A stretch of 64,000 nucleotides of DNA, from NCBI GenBank assembly GCA_947034885.2, contig OX344757.2, forward strand, positions 1,240,001 to 1,304,000. Reading direction: 5' to 3'. The notes under the pieces are model-generated. The model was given only the letters and a program-made list of their open reading frames with translations. It did not search any database and was not told where the DNA came from. Source of the DNA: Thuidium tamariscinum. Taxonomy: Eukaryota > Streptophyta > Bryopsida > Hypnales > Thuidiaceae. Below, piece by piece: positions 11,570-24,252 of this stretch. How positions within the stretch are numbered: position 1 is the stretch's first letter; every line of letters starts with the position of its first letter. The translations under genes and the position numbers were made by a program.

Positions 11570-12311
11570 GGGTCATTGCAAGAAACACCGGTCCTATTTC
11601 ATGTCACAATGAGAACCACTTTTTTGTTGTCTACAATAACTTTTGGAGATTAAGTCCAATGAACATGAAATTTTTATTGAACATACCTAACTTGAAGTTT
11701 ATTAGATCCCTTATTTTTCAGAAATTAAAAAAATCATTTTGTATTTAAAAAACATTTTCGTTGAGCTGTCACAACATTACGTTTATGGTTATCATTATGT
11801 TCACAGTGTCTAAATTTAATGATTTGAAGACAAAACTTTCATGGTCTATTTGCATAGGTGTAAAACCTATAAATTCCAAATAAAAATCTAAAATATGTTT
11901 TTTTATGTCCTCCACATGAGTACAAATTTTTTCCCATGGCACACAATTTTTGAACATTGATCATGGTTCTAAGATCGTTCTTTTGGTCAAATCTCATCAA
12001 AATCAACTTTCCTCAAATGATCAATTTTTATTTTTTCTTAAAATTTATTTTCCTATTTTTTACAAATTAAAATGTGGAAGTACTAATTTTCATGAGATTT
12101 TGCACTTTTCTGGATTTCCTACTTAGAGATTTTTCCTATGCCTTTCCTTTCTAGGGTACCTTCTTCTTAAAGGTTTATACATGAAACATATTTTTCACTT
12201 TTTTTAAAACTTGTTTTTCTAATTTTAAAATACTCTCGAAAAAGTTTTAACGTACTTAAGACTACGTTTGAAAACGCTACACTTTTTGCACGGTGTTTCT
12301 TGCAACGACCC
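11570..12311. mobile_element. 742-bp TIR element with 21-bp inverted ends and TATT flanks
   Basis: GGGTCATTGCAAGAAACACC(G) at 11570-11590 is inverted at 12291-12311 with one mismatch in 21. TATT immediately precedes the left end (11566-11569) and follows the right end (12312-12315), a possible 4-bp target duplication. The interior is AT-rich and has no long open frame. The part at about 11975-12115 (TTTGGTCAAAT, TTTTTTACAAATTAAAATGT) is shared with both arms of the fold-back at 47553-48587. Confidence 0.75.
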
Positions 12312-12315
12312 TATT

Positions 12316-13091
12316 GAAGCTCCAATGTCTACTCTTTGTTCTTTACAATTTTTGAAATTGTCTAAATTTATTTATTTATTTAAATCTCCCTCTTGTGCAC
12401 TATTGAGCTCATCCATTTTTTAAATGTCTTACTCCAATTCATACAAATATTAGAACCCTTCATATAGTGCTCTTTGAATTTTACAACTATCTTTTTAGTC
12501 TTTAAATGTCTTGAATTAGATGAAGACAAAGGTCCCTTTCTCAATGCATCAAAATCCTTTGCTTATAAATGGTCTAAATATAGATATGCATTTTGGTCAA
12601 TGGATGTAAAGTGCATGCATTTGGAGCTCTTTAGAAACTAACCTTCTTGTTCTCTACAATTTCTAATTGTCAAAACTTTGCTTTGATTTTCTTCTAAGTT
12701 TCCTTTTCCCTTACTACTAACTATAAGGTCATTTCTTAACTATGAAGAACCAAGGTTGTTTTTCTCTAAAGAACCACTCAAAACTTCCATGTCTAATGCA
12801 TTTCTCTAAGAAAATACAATTTCTTTTAAAGAATTCAACCATGGAATCCTGTACTTTACTCATCAGAAATCATGTAGAAAAGATCTCATGAAGTTTGATA
12901 GTACATGTAGGAAGATAATCAAAGTTGGAAAAATAAGATATTTGAACACTAGCCTACAATTTTAGATGACTTTCACTACCATTTGTGAAAAATTTGCACT
13001 ATAGACTTTAAACTTAAAATTTTTTTGTTGAAAAATTGAGTTTAAAGTCTTGGTAAAAATTTTCCAAAAAAAACACAAACGATTTTCGTTC
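12316..13091. other. AT-rich intergenic DNA
   Basis: No gene, hairpin or repeated element recognised. Confidence 0.5.
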
Positions 13092-14052
13092 TTTAACCCC
13101 TCAAGTTTTTTTTTTACTATATTTTCACCAAAATCGCTCTAAAACTATCATTTTTAGGACAACTACCAATTTTAGAAAAGAAAACATTTTTGGAATAATA
13201 TAATCTCAGGATCTTTTAGTGCACTAGTTTGAGAGGATGTGGAATATATTTCAGAAATTTCTGCCATGTAGATTGCAAGATATTAGTGTTTAAAGTTATA
13301 GAAATCCTTTTTTTACCACTGCAAAAATTTAAGCAATTGCACTTTAGAAGGCCGCATGGTGCATGAAAAAATGTCTGAAATGGTTGTAACTCTTTAAATT
13401 CATTCTTCAATTCAAGTTGTCTACATGCTTGAAAACTTTAAAATCATTTGGAATTGTACAATATGTATAAAAAAAATAGTAAGTAGAAAGATGTTAGTAG
13501 AGAATGATTCAAAATACTAAGATGTTAACAATTTATTTATTAAATTGAAAAATGCCAATTCCAATGGTTGTAATGTTGTAATAAACAACATACACCCAAT
13601 GTTTTTATTTTATAAGAAATATTAAAAATTGAATTAAATAAAGAGCTTCAAAGTTTATTTTAGAACCACATTCCATAACTTCTCACAAACTACCCACAAA
13701 CTAAAACTCCCATAACTTTCATTCCATTAATCAAAATGAAATAATTCAAATCTTTTCATACATATATAAATCTAAAGAGATAATTTCAATTTTTAACTTT
13801 TTTTTAAAGTGAATTTTGAAGAAGTTTTTTAGCTACCTAAGCTACCAACCAAGCAATGAAAACTACATATCATACAATAACTTTTGAACCATGTAATCAA
13901 TACTTGTGACAATTGTTGGATCTTGAAGCTACTCTTTAGTCACATGTTATGTGAAAATTTCAAAGAGAAAAAAGAAAAACTCCATCTATAGTGAACTGCC
14001 CCAAATCACTATATTGCCAAAAAATCCATAGTTTGGTCCTTTAGGGGTTAAA
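13092..14052 (+). mobile_element. About 960-bp TIR element, copy 1
   Basis: The left end TTTAACCCCTCAAG and right end CTTTAGGGGTTAAA form short imperfect inverted repeats. It is homologous in inverse orientation to 50624-51325. Shared blocks include GTAGATTGCAAGATATTA, AATTTATTTAT-AA, AAAATGCCAATTCCAATGGT and the CCATAACTTTCATTCCATT region. No open reading frame of note, so it is presumably non-autonomous. Confidence 0.6.
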
Positions 14053-15254
14053 AAAATGTTGAATACAAACTTCAACTTGTCAAAGAATTTTCTTCAAGAA
14101 ATGATGAAAATTGCTTTTATAAATGAATCCAAAGTTATTTTTTCAAAAAGATGCTCACTTTGCTTGAAAAACAAAGATTATAACTTTCACATCACTAATC
14201 CAAATGGAATAAGTCAAAGCTTCACATGTAGAAAAAAATGTGGTCTATGAGGAAAAAAACTTAAACTTTAATCTCAAATTTTTATAGATTTTTTTTCTTC
14301 ACCACCAATGTGGAAATTTTGTTTTGAAATGGCATAACTTTTGCTCCCAATCACTAATTAAAATGAAAATTATATTACTACAAAGCTAATAAGTTATTCC
14401 ATCTTACAAAAAATTCCAAAAACATTTACAAAAATTGAGATCATAAGAACTTGCCCAAATTTTGTTTTGTTTCATAACTGGACAATAGTTCTTTGGAGAT
14501 TAATGTTTTGCTCTTCATGGTCATCCACTTTCTATAAGATAAATTTCTTTCAGCAAAATGCATTGACTTCATGACTATTGTAAAGCATTCTTAAGTCAAT
14601 CTTCAACTCCAACAAGTAGACCCTCTATGTCCCATTTCAATATTTTCCTTTTAAAATTGATAATCTACTTCTTTATCCAGACATCTTCCTCTACCTAATT
14701 ATGAAATACATATGATTATTTCATAGTAGTTGAAATCAACCAAGTATTCAAAGTAGGTAGTAAAAATATCCTTCAATTTTGGAAGGCACTAATTGTTTTG
14801 TAGACCTACTAATTTCTTTCCAATTTTGCACCTTTTTTTTCAATATGCAACCAGTTTTTTTATTGAATTCCACTAGCTAACTTTGAACCAACATTTGACC
14901 ATTTTTTTACAATCATTGGTACCTAATTGCCAATGAACACCAAGCTTGGCCTTCTCATAATTAACTTATGATTATGGTAATTTAGCTTGTAAATCAATAA
15001 ATACACACACATGTATGCAAATACACAAATACACATATGTATATACATAATTGAATTACTATAAGATAGGAGATTGAGGTTACTATATAAGTTATGCACT
15101 ACATTTTGAAGTAATGGAAGGCTGTTTCATGTCTCTTCTCCTTGCTATTCTCAAAGCAATGAGAGATAAACTAACAAATGTTAGCGTAATAAATACTATT
15201 TTTTTTTCAATTAAAAAATTCAATTTTGTATTAAATTAAATATCTAACATTGTT
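14053..15254. other. AT-rich intergenic DNA
   Basis: No gene. Parts at 14050-14470 (CATAACTTTTGCTCC...AATCACTAATTAAAATG) loosely resemble the interior of the preceding TIR element and may be an older fragment of the same family. A short CA/TA-rich tract lies at about 15000-15050. Confidence 0.4.
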
Positions 15255-15352
15255 GTCTCTCAAACACATTAGATGATGATTTGGCACAGTTCCCAAGTTC
15301 ATCAATGTGTGAAAATTCATAGTCTTGTTTAGAGCTTAATTTCATGTGATGC
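15255..15352 (-). mobile_element. Decayed fragment of the multi-hairpin MITE family
   Basis: Sequence GTTGTCTCTCAAACACATTAG followed by GGCACAGTTCCC and then CATAGTCTTGTTTAGAGCTTAATTTCATG matches, in order, the core, the TTCCC block and the terminal repeat of the family on the minus strand, with many substitutions. The other end could not be placed. Confidence 0.4.
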
Positions 15353-17643
15353 GTGCCCAAGTCCCTCCTAACTCCCTTTGAAGCCCTCTTTCTACTCCCA
15401 CTCTTGAAGACTTGTGCCTTGCTAAACTCATCTCAGTCCAAATTCTACTTGCCATCACTTGCATTCACCCATATTTGACCACCTCCCCCCAAACTTTAGT
15501 CTCTCTTCTATGAAAAGAAGGCAACACTTGTTGGTCTTAGTCAAAGCAAGCAATTATGGCTCCAAGGAAAAGTTGTATTGAAAATTAAAGTGCATTTTTT
15601 TTTAAAACTCAAAAACCTATTGAAGCCTCAATTTGAATGCTTTAGCCTAAATTTTTTTAAACTATTCATGAATTTATTGTCCTTAAGGAGTTAATGATTT
15701 TCATTAAATTGGTGACAACATAGTAGATTGTTAATGTTATACTCTTTGTCCTAATAGTGTTTGTGATAGTAAGTTCTAGAGTAATTTATAAAGATCACAT
15801 TATTTTCAATTATTGCACAATAAATATTATTAGATTGTAGTAGATTCAAAAAAAAAAATTGTATTCACACTGATGTTGTAGGTGATGGTGATTCTTCTAT
15901 GTATTAATTAGGCAAGTCAGTGTAGCCGGGAATGTAGCTAAACGTTAAGTAATCTTAAACTTAACCTTTAGAACAATTGCCCTTGGCTCTTCAAGCAAGG
16001 GTACAAGAAGGGATTTAGCATTGGGAATTTATGCACCCTAACCCATGTGGCCCTACATTGCTCTATATTGAGACACACCAAGCACAACCCCCAAAATAAC
16101 CTCCACATATTAATGACTAGTTTTCTTTCATAAAGGCTAGCTGGGGAGATATTATAAGGTGCTTGCTTCATCAGTCATCACGCTAACTAAGAAAAATGTA
16201 AGTTATCATTTTTGAGTTGTAAGAATGCAATACATACCTCAAAAATCGGACAAAAGAACATATAGACCATATAGAGAGAGGCGTGTGGAAGATATACTAA
16301 TTCCCATTGCCTTTTGATAATTTGAAGTGGTTGGGCATTTTTGAATGCTTAGTGAGTTTATTGTGGGGCTATAAATTTGCCTTGATGCATCAAATTAGCA
16401 TGTTTGTCACCCTTGAAGTGCAGGCATGGGGATGCATTTAAGGGTTGCTTTATACTAAGAAGCTAAGCGAATTTGCTTTGTTAGAGGCCATGAATCCTCA
16501 CTTGTCATTGGTTAAAAGGCTGAAATAAGCCCCAATTCCTTTACACCAAGAGGCCAAGCCAATTTGGTGATCAAAATTTTTTATTCTAAAAAAACATAAT
16601 CTAATATAGTCCAAGTATGGATGAAGCTTGTTAAATTGGGTGCACCAAAAATGGAAGGCAAATTCTTGGCCTAGGGGCTAGTGTTAAATTTCAATTAAGA
16701 AAATTTATCTCATAGAATCTTTTTTTTTTTTGCAATTTTGATTCATTGGATTTTGTAAAATTAGCCTCAAGGAGGATTGGACCACCTTCTTGGGGTATAG
16801 CAACCTTGAAATTTCAACCCCTTTCTTTTTATTTTCTAAGTTTTTCTTCAATTTGCCCACCATCTTGACCTCAAGGCCTTTACATATGGATGAATCAACC
16901 TCAATTTGTAATCTTATTATAATACCTAGTTGAGGCCAACCTCAAATTCTTAGGCCCTAAATACCTAAGGCACCAAAATCTAGTCTTTGCAAAACTTTAA
17001 AGGTAAATAAAACTTTACCAAGTTGTTGTTTTAGTAGTTTATATTTTTGGAAATTTCTCTTCAAAGTCTAGTTTCAGCATCAAAAATCTGATTTTGCAAA
17101 TGATTGCTTATAATTTTTCTATTCAAGATTTTGGGCAAGGGTGTCCATAGCAATCTTGACTTTTTGTATTGTTTAGGGCTCTTGCAAATGAGCCTCAAAT
17201 ACTCTAAATCTTCGAGAGAAAAAAACACATTAGAAATTCATCTAATTTTTTTTAGAGAAGCCATAAATTGATTGGGGTTATGCATGTTAGGCCCTTTAAC
17301 ATCATATTTTTTTTGGTGACCCACTTTATAGATTTGGCATGTGAAAAGAGAAGTGAAAGACTTCAACCTACTTTTGCAATTTTGATACCTTCATAATCAA
17401 ACATTATAATCTTTCAAACCATAAGTGATATCTTGTGGGTTTTTTTCTAAGTGATCTTTAACATGTTTAGTTTGAATTTGTATGATTATATTTAAATTTT
17501 AAATTGATAAAGCTAATCAAAATGTTGGATTTTTGTTGAATTCAGAGCAAATTCCTAGAAGCTAAAAAAGACCTTGGAAATTTAGGGGTTAAAGGGGTTG
17601 AAGTTTTGTGCAATCCGCTTGGAGAGGAATTGGCACAAAACCT
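15353..17643. other. AT-rich intergenic DNA
   Basis: No gene or clear element recognised. The minus-strand open stretch at 15968-16171 has no recognisable domain. Confidence 0.5.
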
Positions 17644-18132
17644 CTTAGGTAAAACAAACCATTATGGACCAAATGAGGAATTTGCCCTCATGTCACTACT
17701 AAAATCCTTTCATTTTTTTCCCCACATGTAGACAAGTGATAGAAATGATGAGGGCAATTGAAACTATATTTTTTCAACAAAGTGTAAATTTATTATGAAT
17801 TTTTGAAGTGCTCCACCCATCATGGTTTCTAGACTACCCCAAAACCAACTACAATTGTATCGATATGGTTATCTTACTCACCTAATGCAATCAAAATATT
17901 TTCTAACATAGAAGGCTTGAAAAAATCACTTTCCCCAATGAATAAATACTAAAAAGTTGAAAGTTCCTCTTGTGGTCACTAATCACTCCATTTGAATTAG
18001 CTAAGACACTGATTGTGTTCAGAACGTGGTTTAGAATCTCATTCTTTGGAAAAAAAACATCTCATAGGCTTACTCCTAGGAGTCCACAATGGATAAAGAA
18101 TTTGTAATGGGTTGTTTTACTTTAACCCCTAG
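17644..18132 (+). mobile_element. TIR element with GTAAAACAA termini, copy 1
   Basis: The left end includes GGTAAAACAAACCATTATGG, and the right end is its inverse (TGTAATGGGTTGTTTTACTTT). The interior aligns directly with 26752-27200 through GAGGGCAATTGAAA, CAAAATATTTTCTAA, GGTCACTAATCACTCCATT and GCTAAGACA-TGATTGTG, so both are copies of one dispersed element in the same orientation. No transposase. Confidence 0.6.
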
Positions 18133-18809
18133 TAAACGTCACTAATGCCATTCCGTTGCGTATTGATGAGCAAAAAGGGTATGGAGAGACATTGTAAGCG
18201 CTTTTTAATTTGTTTTCTGCTTGTTGACCTTTCATACAGGGTTATGAAAAGTACCTAATTGAGTTTGTAGTCTTGCTACTATTTGTCTTTAGGTGAATGA
18301 GAAGTAAGTAAAAAAATGGATGGCAAAATTTGCTATTTCAGTGTATTTTGCTCCTTGCTCTAAATCTGAAATTTCTCCTTGGAGATGAAATTTTTGAGTT
18401 TGAGCCCAACTAATAAAATGAAGGCCATGTACTCTAGTTTCTAATACAATCATAATTTCTTAAAAATTTGTAATATTGAATATTTTATTATAGTTTGAAC
18501 TCTGGATGTATTTTTAAAGTCTATTATATTCTACTTACAAAAGGACATGGAAATTAAGTTTACACCATGAAGTTTGTCATTGTACAGTATACACATGGTG
18601 AAATTTTCAATTTTTTGGAAATCATTTTCTATTTTTTGAATTCATATTTTTGATGGGGTTTTTTTTTTTTCATTTTTCCTTCAGAAATTCTCAAAAAAAA
18701 ATCAATTTTCCTCATAAAAATCTAAATTTCTTTTGAAGTAGAGAAGACATATAGTTTCATCTCTGAAAAATAAATATAAAAATTTTCATACAAATCTACT
18801 TCAAAAATG
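18133..18809. other. AT-rich intergenic DNA
   Basis: Nothing recognised. Confidence 0.5.
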
Positions 18810-19030
18810 GCAACAAACTGAGTGACAAGCATTGAGGCCAGAAACCAGTGGTTCCTGGTCCGGCATTTCAGGGTTAAGTTGAACTTCTGAAACTACAAAG
18901 CCCAAACAAACCTTACATAAGAGGCAGGCAACTGTAGTGGTCACCGAGTTGGACTTGAAGCCAAAAGCATGACCATCAAAAGCATGCATATATAGGAGGA
19001 GGTTCAAAAATCGCTCAAGCTTTTCAAACT
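18810..19030 (+). repeat. Dispersed GC-balanced segment with TATA-like motif, copy 1
   Basis: A GC-balanced island ends in CATATATAGGAGGAGGTTCA followed by AAAATCGCTCA. A similar arrangement (GTATAGGAGAGGGCTCATAA, then ACCGCTCAGG) is at 26145-26180, and an inverse version (GAACGGTTCATGAGCCTCCT) is at 26730-26750. The TATA-plus-conserved-leader layout would fit decayed solo-LTR or promoter remnants. No protein recognised. Confidence 0.3.
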
Positions 19031-19689
19031 GCTCCTACAAAACGTCCTAAAATTGTGCAGAAGATGAACTCCAGAGAGCACAATTTTTAATCGCAGTGAA
19101 TAACAAAGAGGTTTGGGTGATTTATGGATACATTGCATGTGCATTCACTGATTAGAATGAGTGGTTTCCAATAAAAGTAGGAATTTTGAATTACTAGTCA
19201 CCTTGATTGAACACACTTCTGGAACCACATCATGACCCTTTGTACATGTGCCATAGTGTCACTCACTCTACTAATATGGTGGAAGCACTCAAAACCGTCC
19301 AAGTAAGGAATTTAGCATAGTTGGAGGGAGATTTTCCTAAAACTGATATTTTTCTAGTATGAGCGAGTGAAAATCATGAATATTCAAAAAAAGAAATAGA
19401 ATTTTTGGACATTGTATGTAATTTCTATGTTTTTTTGAAGTGATGGCTCCCTAAACCATTGAAAGCGTGCAATAGGTGCACCCAAAATTGAACCTTGTGA
19501 AAATCAGCACTCAGCCAACCAAATTTTTCTAAATGTCCTTCATTTGTGTCAACAAATTACAATCACACATGTGGCAAATACATTAACTGCACTTTAGGGA
19601 CATATTTGAGTGATTCTACAGTCCACTCCAAGGTATATGAACGGGAATGGGTGTTTCTTCCTTTAGTTAATCCTAGATTGAAGGGCCTA
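19031..19689. other. AT-rich intergenic DNA
   Basis: Nothing recognised. Confidence 0.5.
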
Positions 19690-19905
19690 GAAGCCTATAT
19701 GACTGTATAATATATCATGAATATAGTGGTATTTGATCCAAAAAAACATTGACTAAATATTTTTCACTACATAGTATATTAGTGATCACGATACAATGTA
19801 AATAACAATGTATCATACTTCATATATATAATCACAATTGAAGAGTTACGATGCTAAATATGGATTGTATAGAGAAACCCTAAGGACCATTCTAAGATGA
19901 AACTT
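19690..19905 (+). repeat. Dispersed repeat, copy without insertion
   Basis: Aligns directly with 25430-25905 (GTGGTATTTGATC, AACATTGA-TAA, GTAAATAACAATGTATCAT, CTTCATATAT, TTGTATAGAGAA). It lacks the 272-bp element that interrupts the second copy and so shows the empty site. Confidence 0.65.
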
Positions 19906-20553
19906 GTAATCATTTTCACCCATTTACAATCCAATATAGTTTGAGAATTAATACTTTAAAACCTAGGGGAGAGCAAGAATACTGATAGGATCTTTATGAG
20001 ATGTGGGAGTATTGATGGTGGAGGAGTTGAAGTAAAAAATAACTATACAAAATTAGAAAATGGATGAATAATGAACAATGATTGTGCAAAAAATTCACCA
20101 TTGGTATTGCAAGGATTGAGAGTATTTAGACTATATATAATACTATTGACATCAATGTATGAAAAATATATACATACAAACATGTAGCATTAGCAATCTC
20201 ACAAAAAATTCACTACCAAGACCTTTGGATTTGGTAAATATTGCCTTCATGATTTATATATAGACAACATTGAAAAATACATTTATTATATATAAATTGA
20301 ATATATGCTTAGTATGATAAATATTCAACATGAAAATATGTTGAATTTTCTACTTAAAATTGACATGAATTCATATAATTTCAATTGTGCTTTTAGGGGG
20401 ATTGATCAACATTTATACAAATGTTATTGAAGTCAACATCTATAAAAAAAAAGATGATAAAAGCTACTTGGAAAAAGCATATAGTTGACCATTGTACTTG
20501 AAAATATTGAAAACAGTGCTTGATGTAGTATTATCTGCCATATTTCATTCTAG
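19906..20553. other. AT-rich intergenic DNA
   Basis: Nothing recognised. Confidence 0.5.
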
Positions 20554-20859
20554 CATTAGAGGAGATCAGGAGATTCGAGGGCAATAGAAGACTGCGAAAG
20601 CCCTGTTCCTATGATTGTTCTCGATACTATCGGGTCAGTAAGTAAGTAATTAATCTTCAAAAAAAAAAAAAAAAAAAAGTTCATCTTGAAATGCAAAAAG
20701 AAGTCCTAATTTTTTTAATTTTTTTTCAAAAAAAAATCAGTGACGTGGTACACTCTCGACCACATCAGTAGAGGCCAGTTCCACATTCCTGCCGCAGATT
20801 CTTGCATTCACTGCGTTGGGAACTCACAATCTCCTATTGCCCTCAAATCTCCTCTAACG
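20554..20859. mobile_element. Multi-hairpin MITE family, copy 3 (inverse orientation)
   Basis: Left CATTAGAGGAGAT and right ATCTCCTCTAACG, with GAGGGCAATAG-AGA repeated inverted inside them, give terminal inverted repeats of about 44 bp. The core is on the minus strand: CTGATGTGGTCGAGAG then GTACCACGTCAC. A run of 19 A lies in the middle. Well-preserved CpG sites in the right half suggest a moderately young copy. Confidence 0.75.
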
Positions 20860-21433
20860 AAAGTGCCCATTCACTTGTATCATATTTGTATTTGTTCCCT
20901 CTTTTAGATATTGTCAACGATGTTTAAGATGTAAAAGGGACACATCTTTTGTAACTTTTTGTATACTTTTTCATGCATTACACAATGATTGGGAAACATA
21001 GCCATGTATAAATGCAAATAATTGTTGCATACAATTATATTTTCTAATTTAGATTGCTCCAATTCAATTTCTATTATAAAAATTAGAGACCTCTATTTCT
21101 TAACTCACTTCTAATTATTCTAACATTATGAAATATTTTTGTCTTTATTACTCTTGAGAACACTTTTGAGTCACGTGGCTTTTAAGAAATTAAGATAGGA
21201 AGTTCTTTGTAGGTTGTTTGGTCACTATCTATAGATACAATTATTAAATTCATATCTTTTTTGCAAAAGAATAACAAATTTGGATTAATTTCACATATAT
21301 CTTAGTGAAATTCAATTTTTGGAAAACAATAATAAATCATAATTGAGTTTTTGAGTATTTTTTTTTCAACATTTGGAAATTGAATAATTAGTATGAACTA
21401 AAGTTGTTAATTCCTAAAGCCTCCAAAGTCCCC
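20860..21433. other. AT-rich intergenic DNA
   Basis: Nothing recognised up to the left border of the hAT-like element. Confidence 0.5.
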
Positions 21434-22454
21434 CCAGGAAGATGACTCCTTGTAATTTAAAGTATACATTTTAGCTAAAAAGGTATTAGATGTGGGGCCA
21501 TTTACCTTCATTAATCTTAATTTTACATAAAAAGATAACAAGGGTATATTTTTAATATCCTATGATTTTCTTATAAATTCAATAATATGGTCCCGGGGAG
21601 GACACTTCTTGTGTATTTGGGGGACCCACATGCGGCGGTGGGGTATTTTTAGGGGGGCTATCAATTACTTGTAATCATTACTTGGCAACATTAAAAGAGC
21701 CCATATTTTACCATAAAGCCGAAAAATCAGCCATATTATCATCCCTATTTTATTTTTAAAACACTTTGCCTTTTTAATGTCCCCTATTTTATATATAAAT
21801 TTCTTATAAATTTTACCCAAGATTATTTAAATGTACCCTATCTTCCGCCGCACGTAGGTTACCAAAAAATGGGAAGTGTCCTCCCCTAGAATATGGTTTT
21901 TATAGTTAGGCTATCTTACATACAAAATTTATATGTCTAGTTTTTTCATACCCATATACAATTCACACTATAAAACTAATATCTTATATGAACATTTACT
22001 TTTTTTGATATATGAACTACTAGTATTGTAGTAGAATTTTAGATGACAAATAACGTGTTGTCACATTGTTGGCGCACTTGAAGAAGGATTGGTTTGTACA
22101 AGCTAGAATTATTTGACAACTACAACAAATCTTTAGAAAAAAATCCCTCAATTCACTAGATTGTGTAGGTTTTATTTTTCACTTAAAAAAAATTCTACAT
22201 CTGTCTAGACATCTGTACTCATTGTATTATAAAAAATTTATACGGATGCTATTTGTAAGGGCTTATGTACTAATAAAAATTCCTACTAAATGACATTTTT
22301 ACATAACCTAATTTGTATATAATAGGATATATGGCATTTCAAGGACCCTATACGATAGCCCTACATATCATATAAAATTTATTCCCTTTCAATTGAATAG
22401 ACCCTATCTTTTAACTCATGTAGTTTTCAAAAAATCAAAACTAATCTTTCCATG
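21434..22454 (+). mobile_element. hAT-like non-autonomous element, copy 1 (interrupted)
   Basis: Terminal repeats CCAGGAAGATGA (left) and CATGGAAAGATTA (inverse of right). It is flanked by AAGTCCCC (21426-21433) and AAGCCCCC (22455-22462), an 8-bp target duplication with one mismatch. It is homologous in inverse orientation to 52123-53328, which has the same termini. A separate 298-bp element (21592-21889) is inserted in it. It is shorter than copy 2 because about 0.5 kb of copy 2's interior is absent. No open reading frame. Confidence 0.75.
21592..21889. mobile_element. hAT-like MITE nested in the larger hAT-like element
   Basis: Left end CCCGGGGAGGACACTTC, right end GAAGTGTCCTCCCCTAG. Inside these, GGCGG and CCGCC with ACCCACATGC/GCACGTAGGTT extend the inverted repeat to about 45 bp. 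AATATGGT is directly duplicated at 21584-21591 and 21890-21897. The homologous element at 52123-53328 lacks the insertion and reads through the same site, giving an empty-site control. The 8-bp duplication and C-rich/G-rich TIR indicate the hAT superfamily. Confidence 0.88.
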
Positions 22455-23465
22455 AAGCCCCCTTATGGTACAAATAGAAATTCAAATAGACTTCATTATA
22501 TGATCTCAATTTTTGCCCTAAAACTATGTAAAAACATCATTTAGTAGGAATCACAATGGTAAGATTGATCTTATATGCAACTTTAGAACTTTTTCTCAAG
22601 ATAGAAAACAAATAGCTTTCTAAGAATATACTTTTTTATTTGCATATATTTTTGAGAACAAAAGCTAAGCAACCAAATCTAAAGATAATTGCATTGGAAT
22701 TGGAAAATCCATAAACAAAATCGTTAAAATTGAAAAACTAATTTTTAATTTCTTATCTCATAGAATTTTTGTACTATTTGGAAATCTTTGACTCATTCCA
22801 TTTGGATAGAAATGAGAAAATTATAGAGCATAATTTTGTTTTGCACACATCTAGAGCACTATTGTCAAAAAAAACATTATAGTGGCTTTGGTTTCTAAAC
22901 TAATTAACTTGAACTTAAAAAAAAAATTGTAAGCTTTAGATTGCATATTAGGAAAATCTTACTATTGTGATTTGTGTTTTTTAATTCCATCTTAGAACTA
23001 TTAACAATTGTGTTTTTCCTTATATTTGTAACCTATTTTTATTTTAATAATTGTTAAAATAATCAAAATAAAAAGAATTTGTTTGAAATATATTACTTAG
23101 ATAAGTACTAAACTCAAATCTTATGCATAAATTTTCTTTATTTCCAAATCTAAAGTGCAAAAAACTATAGAAGATTTAATGTCTAATAATCTAGTGTAGC
23201 AATTGTCACACTACAAAGTTTTTCATTACTTCAAATGCTAATGCCATCCAATCTATGCAATCAAACTTCACAAAAAATTTACCATGTGTTTTTATACAAG
23301 TTTAGTATAGGATCTTATGATTTAATTTTCAAAATTTTAATTTTTGTGTTTCATTAATTCAATACAATAGAAATGACAATTTTGACTTTTTTTTTGGTGA
23401 TTTAAAGGCCTTTGGACTTTAGAGGCTAATGAAAAATATAAGATAATCTTCATCCTTGTCAATAA

Positions 23466-23468
<3 letters not shown>
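22455..23468. other. AT-rich intergenic DNA
   Basis: Nothing recognised apart from the right target duplication of the preceding element. Confidence 0.5.

Positions 23469-23518
<50 letters not shown>
23469..23518. repeat. (TA)n microsatellite
   Basis: About 25 uninterrupted TA dinucleotides. Confidence 0.95.
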
Positions 23519-23521
<3 letters not shown>

Positions 23522-23768
23522 ACAAACAAGCCATATATCAATAGCCATAGTTGTAGCCAATTCAACCCTCCTAGATTTTTAGATTTTTTAATTTGAATAT
23601 TTTGTCCCCTTTGTTTATTAACCCATTTTCTAAAATAAATTGGTATTTTTGAGTGGACAAAGTAGACAAATTTGGTATCATTCATTTCAATTGAGAGAAA
23701 GAGAGTCAAAATCAAAATTAGCTATTACTTTTGCACCTTAGGCTATTGAAAATCATTAACATTTTAAA

Positions 23769-24252
23769 GTATATAAACAAAATTTGAATTTTTGTATTTT
23801 TTGTGAGTTTTCAAAGTCAACACTATTTTAGAAAGATAAAATTTATACATTAGAGGAGATTTGAGGGCATTAGAAGACCACAAGTCATTTCAAGTTTTTA
23901 GACTATGGGAACATGCCACATCAATAGTCTGATGTGGTCGAGACATTGCCATATCAGAAAGTAGTAATTTAAAAAAATTCAATTATTTAAAAAATAATAA
24001 TATATTTTTTGTATATAAACAAAATTTGAATTTTTGTATTTTTTTTTGGTTTTCAAAGTCAACACTATTTTAGAAAGATAAAATTTATACATTAGAGGAG
24101 ATTTGAGGGCATTAGAAGACCACGAGTCATTTCAAGTTTTTGGACTATGGGAACATGCCACATCAGTAGTCCGATGTGGTCGAGACATTGCCATATCAGA
24201 AAGTAGTAATTTAAAAAAATTCAATTATTTAAAAAATAATAATGTTTTTTTT
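23769..24252 (+). repeat. 242-bp tandem duplication
   Basis: The unit beginning GTATATAAACAAAATTTGAA occurs at 23769-24010 and again directly at 24011-24252. The copies differ by only a handful of substitutions and small length changes in T runs, so the event is recent. The unit contains the left terminal repeat and hairpin core of a multi-hairpin MITE. Confidence 0.9.
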
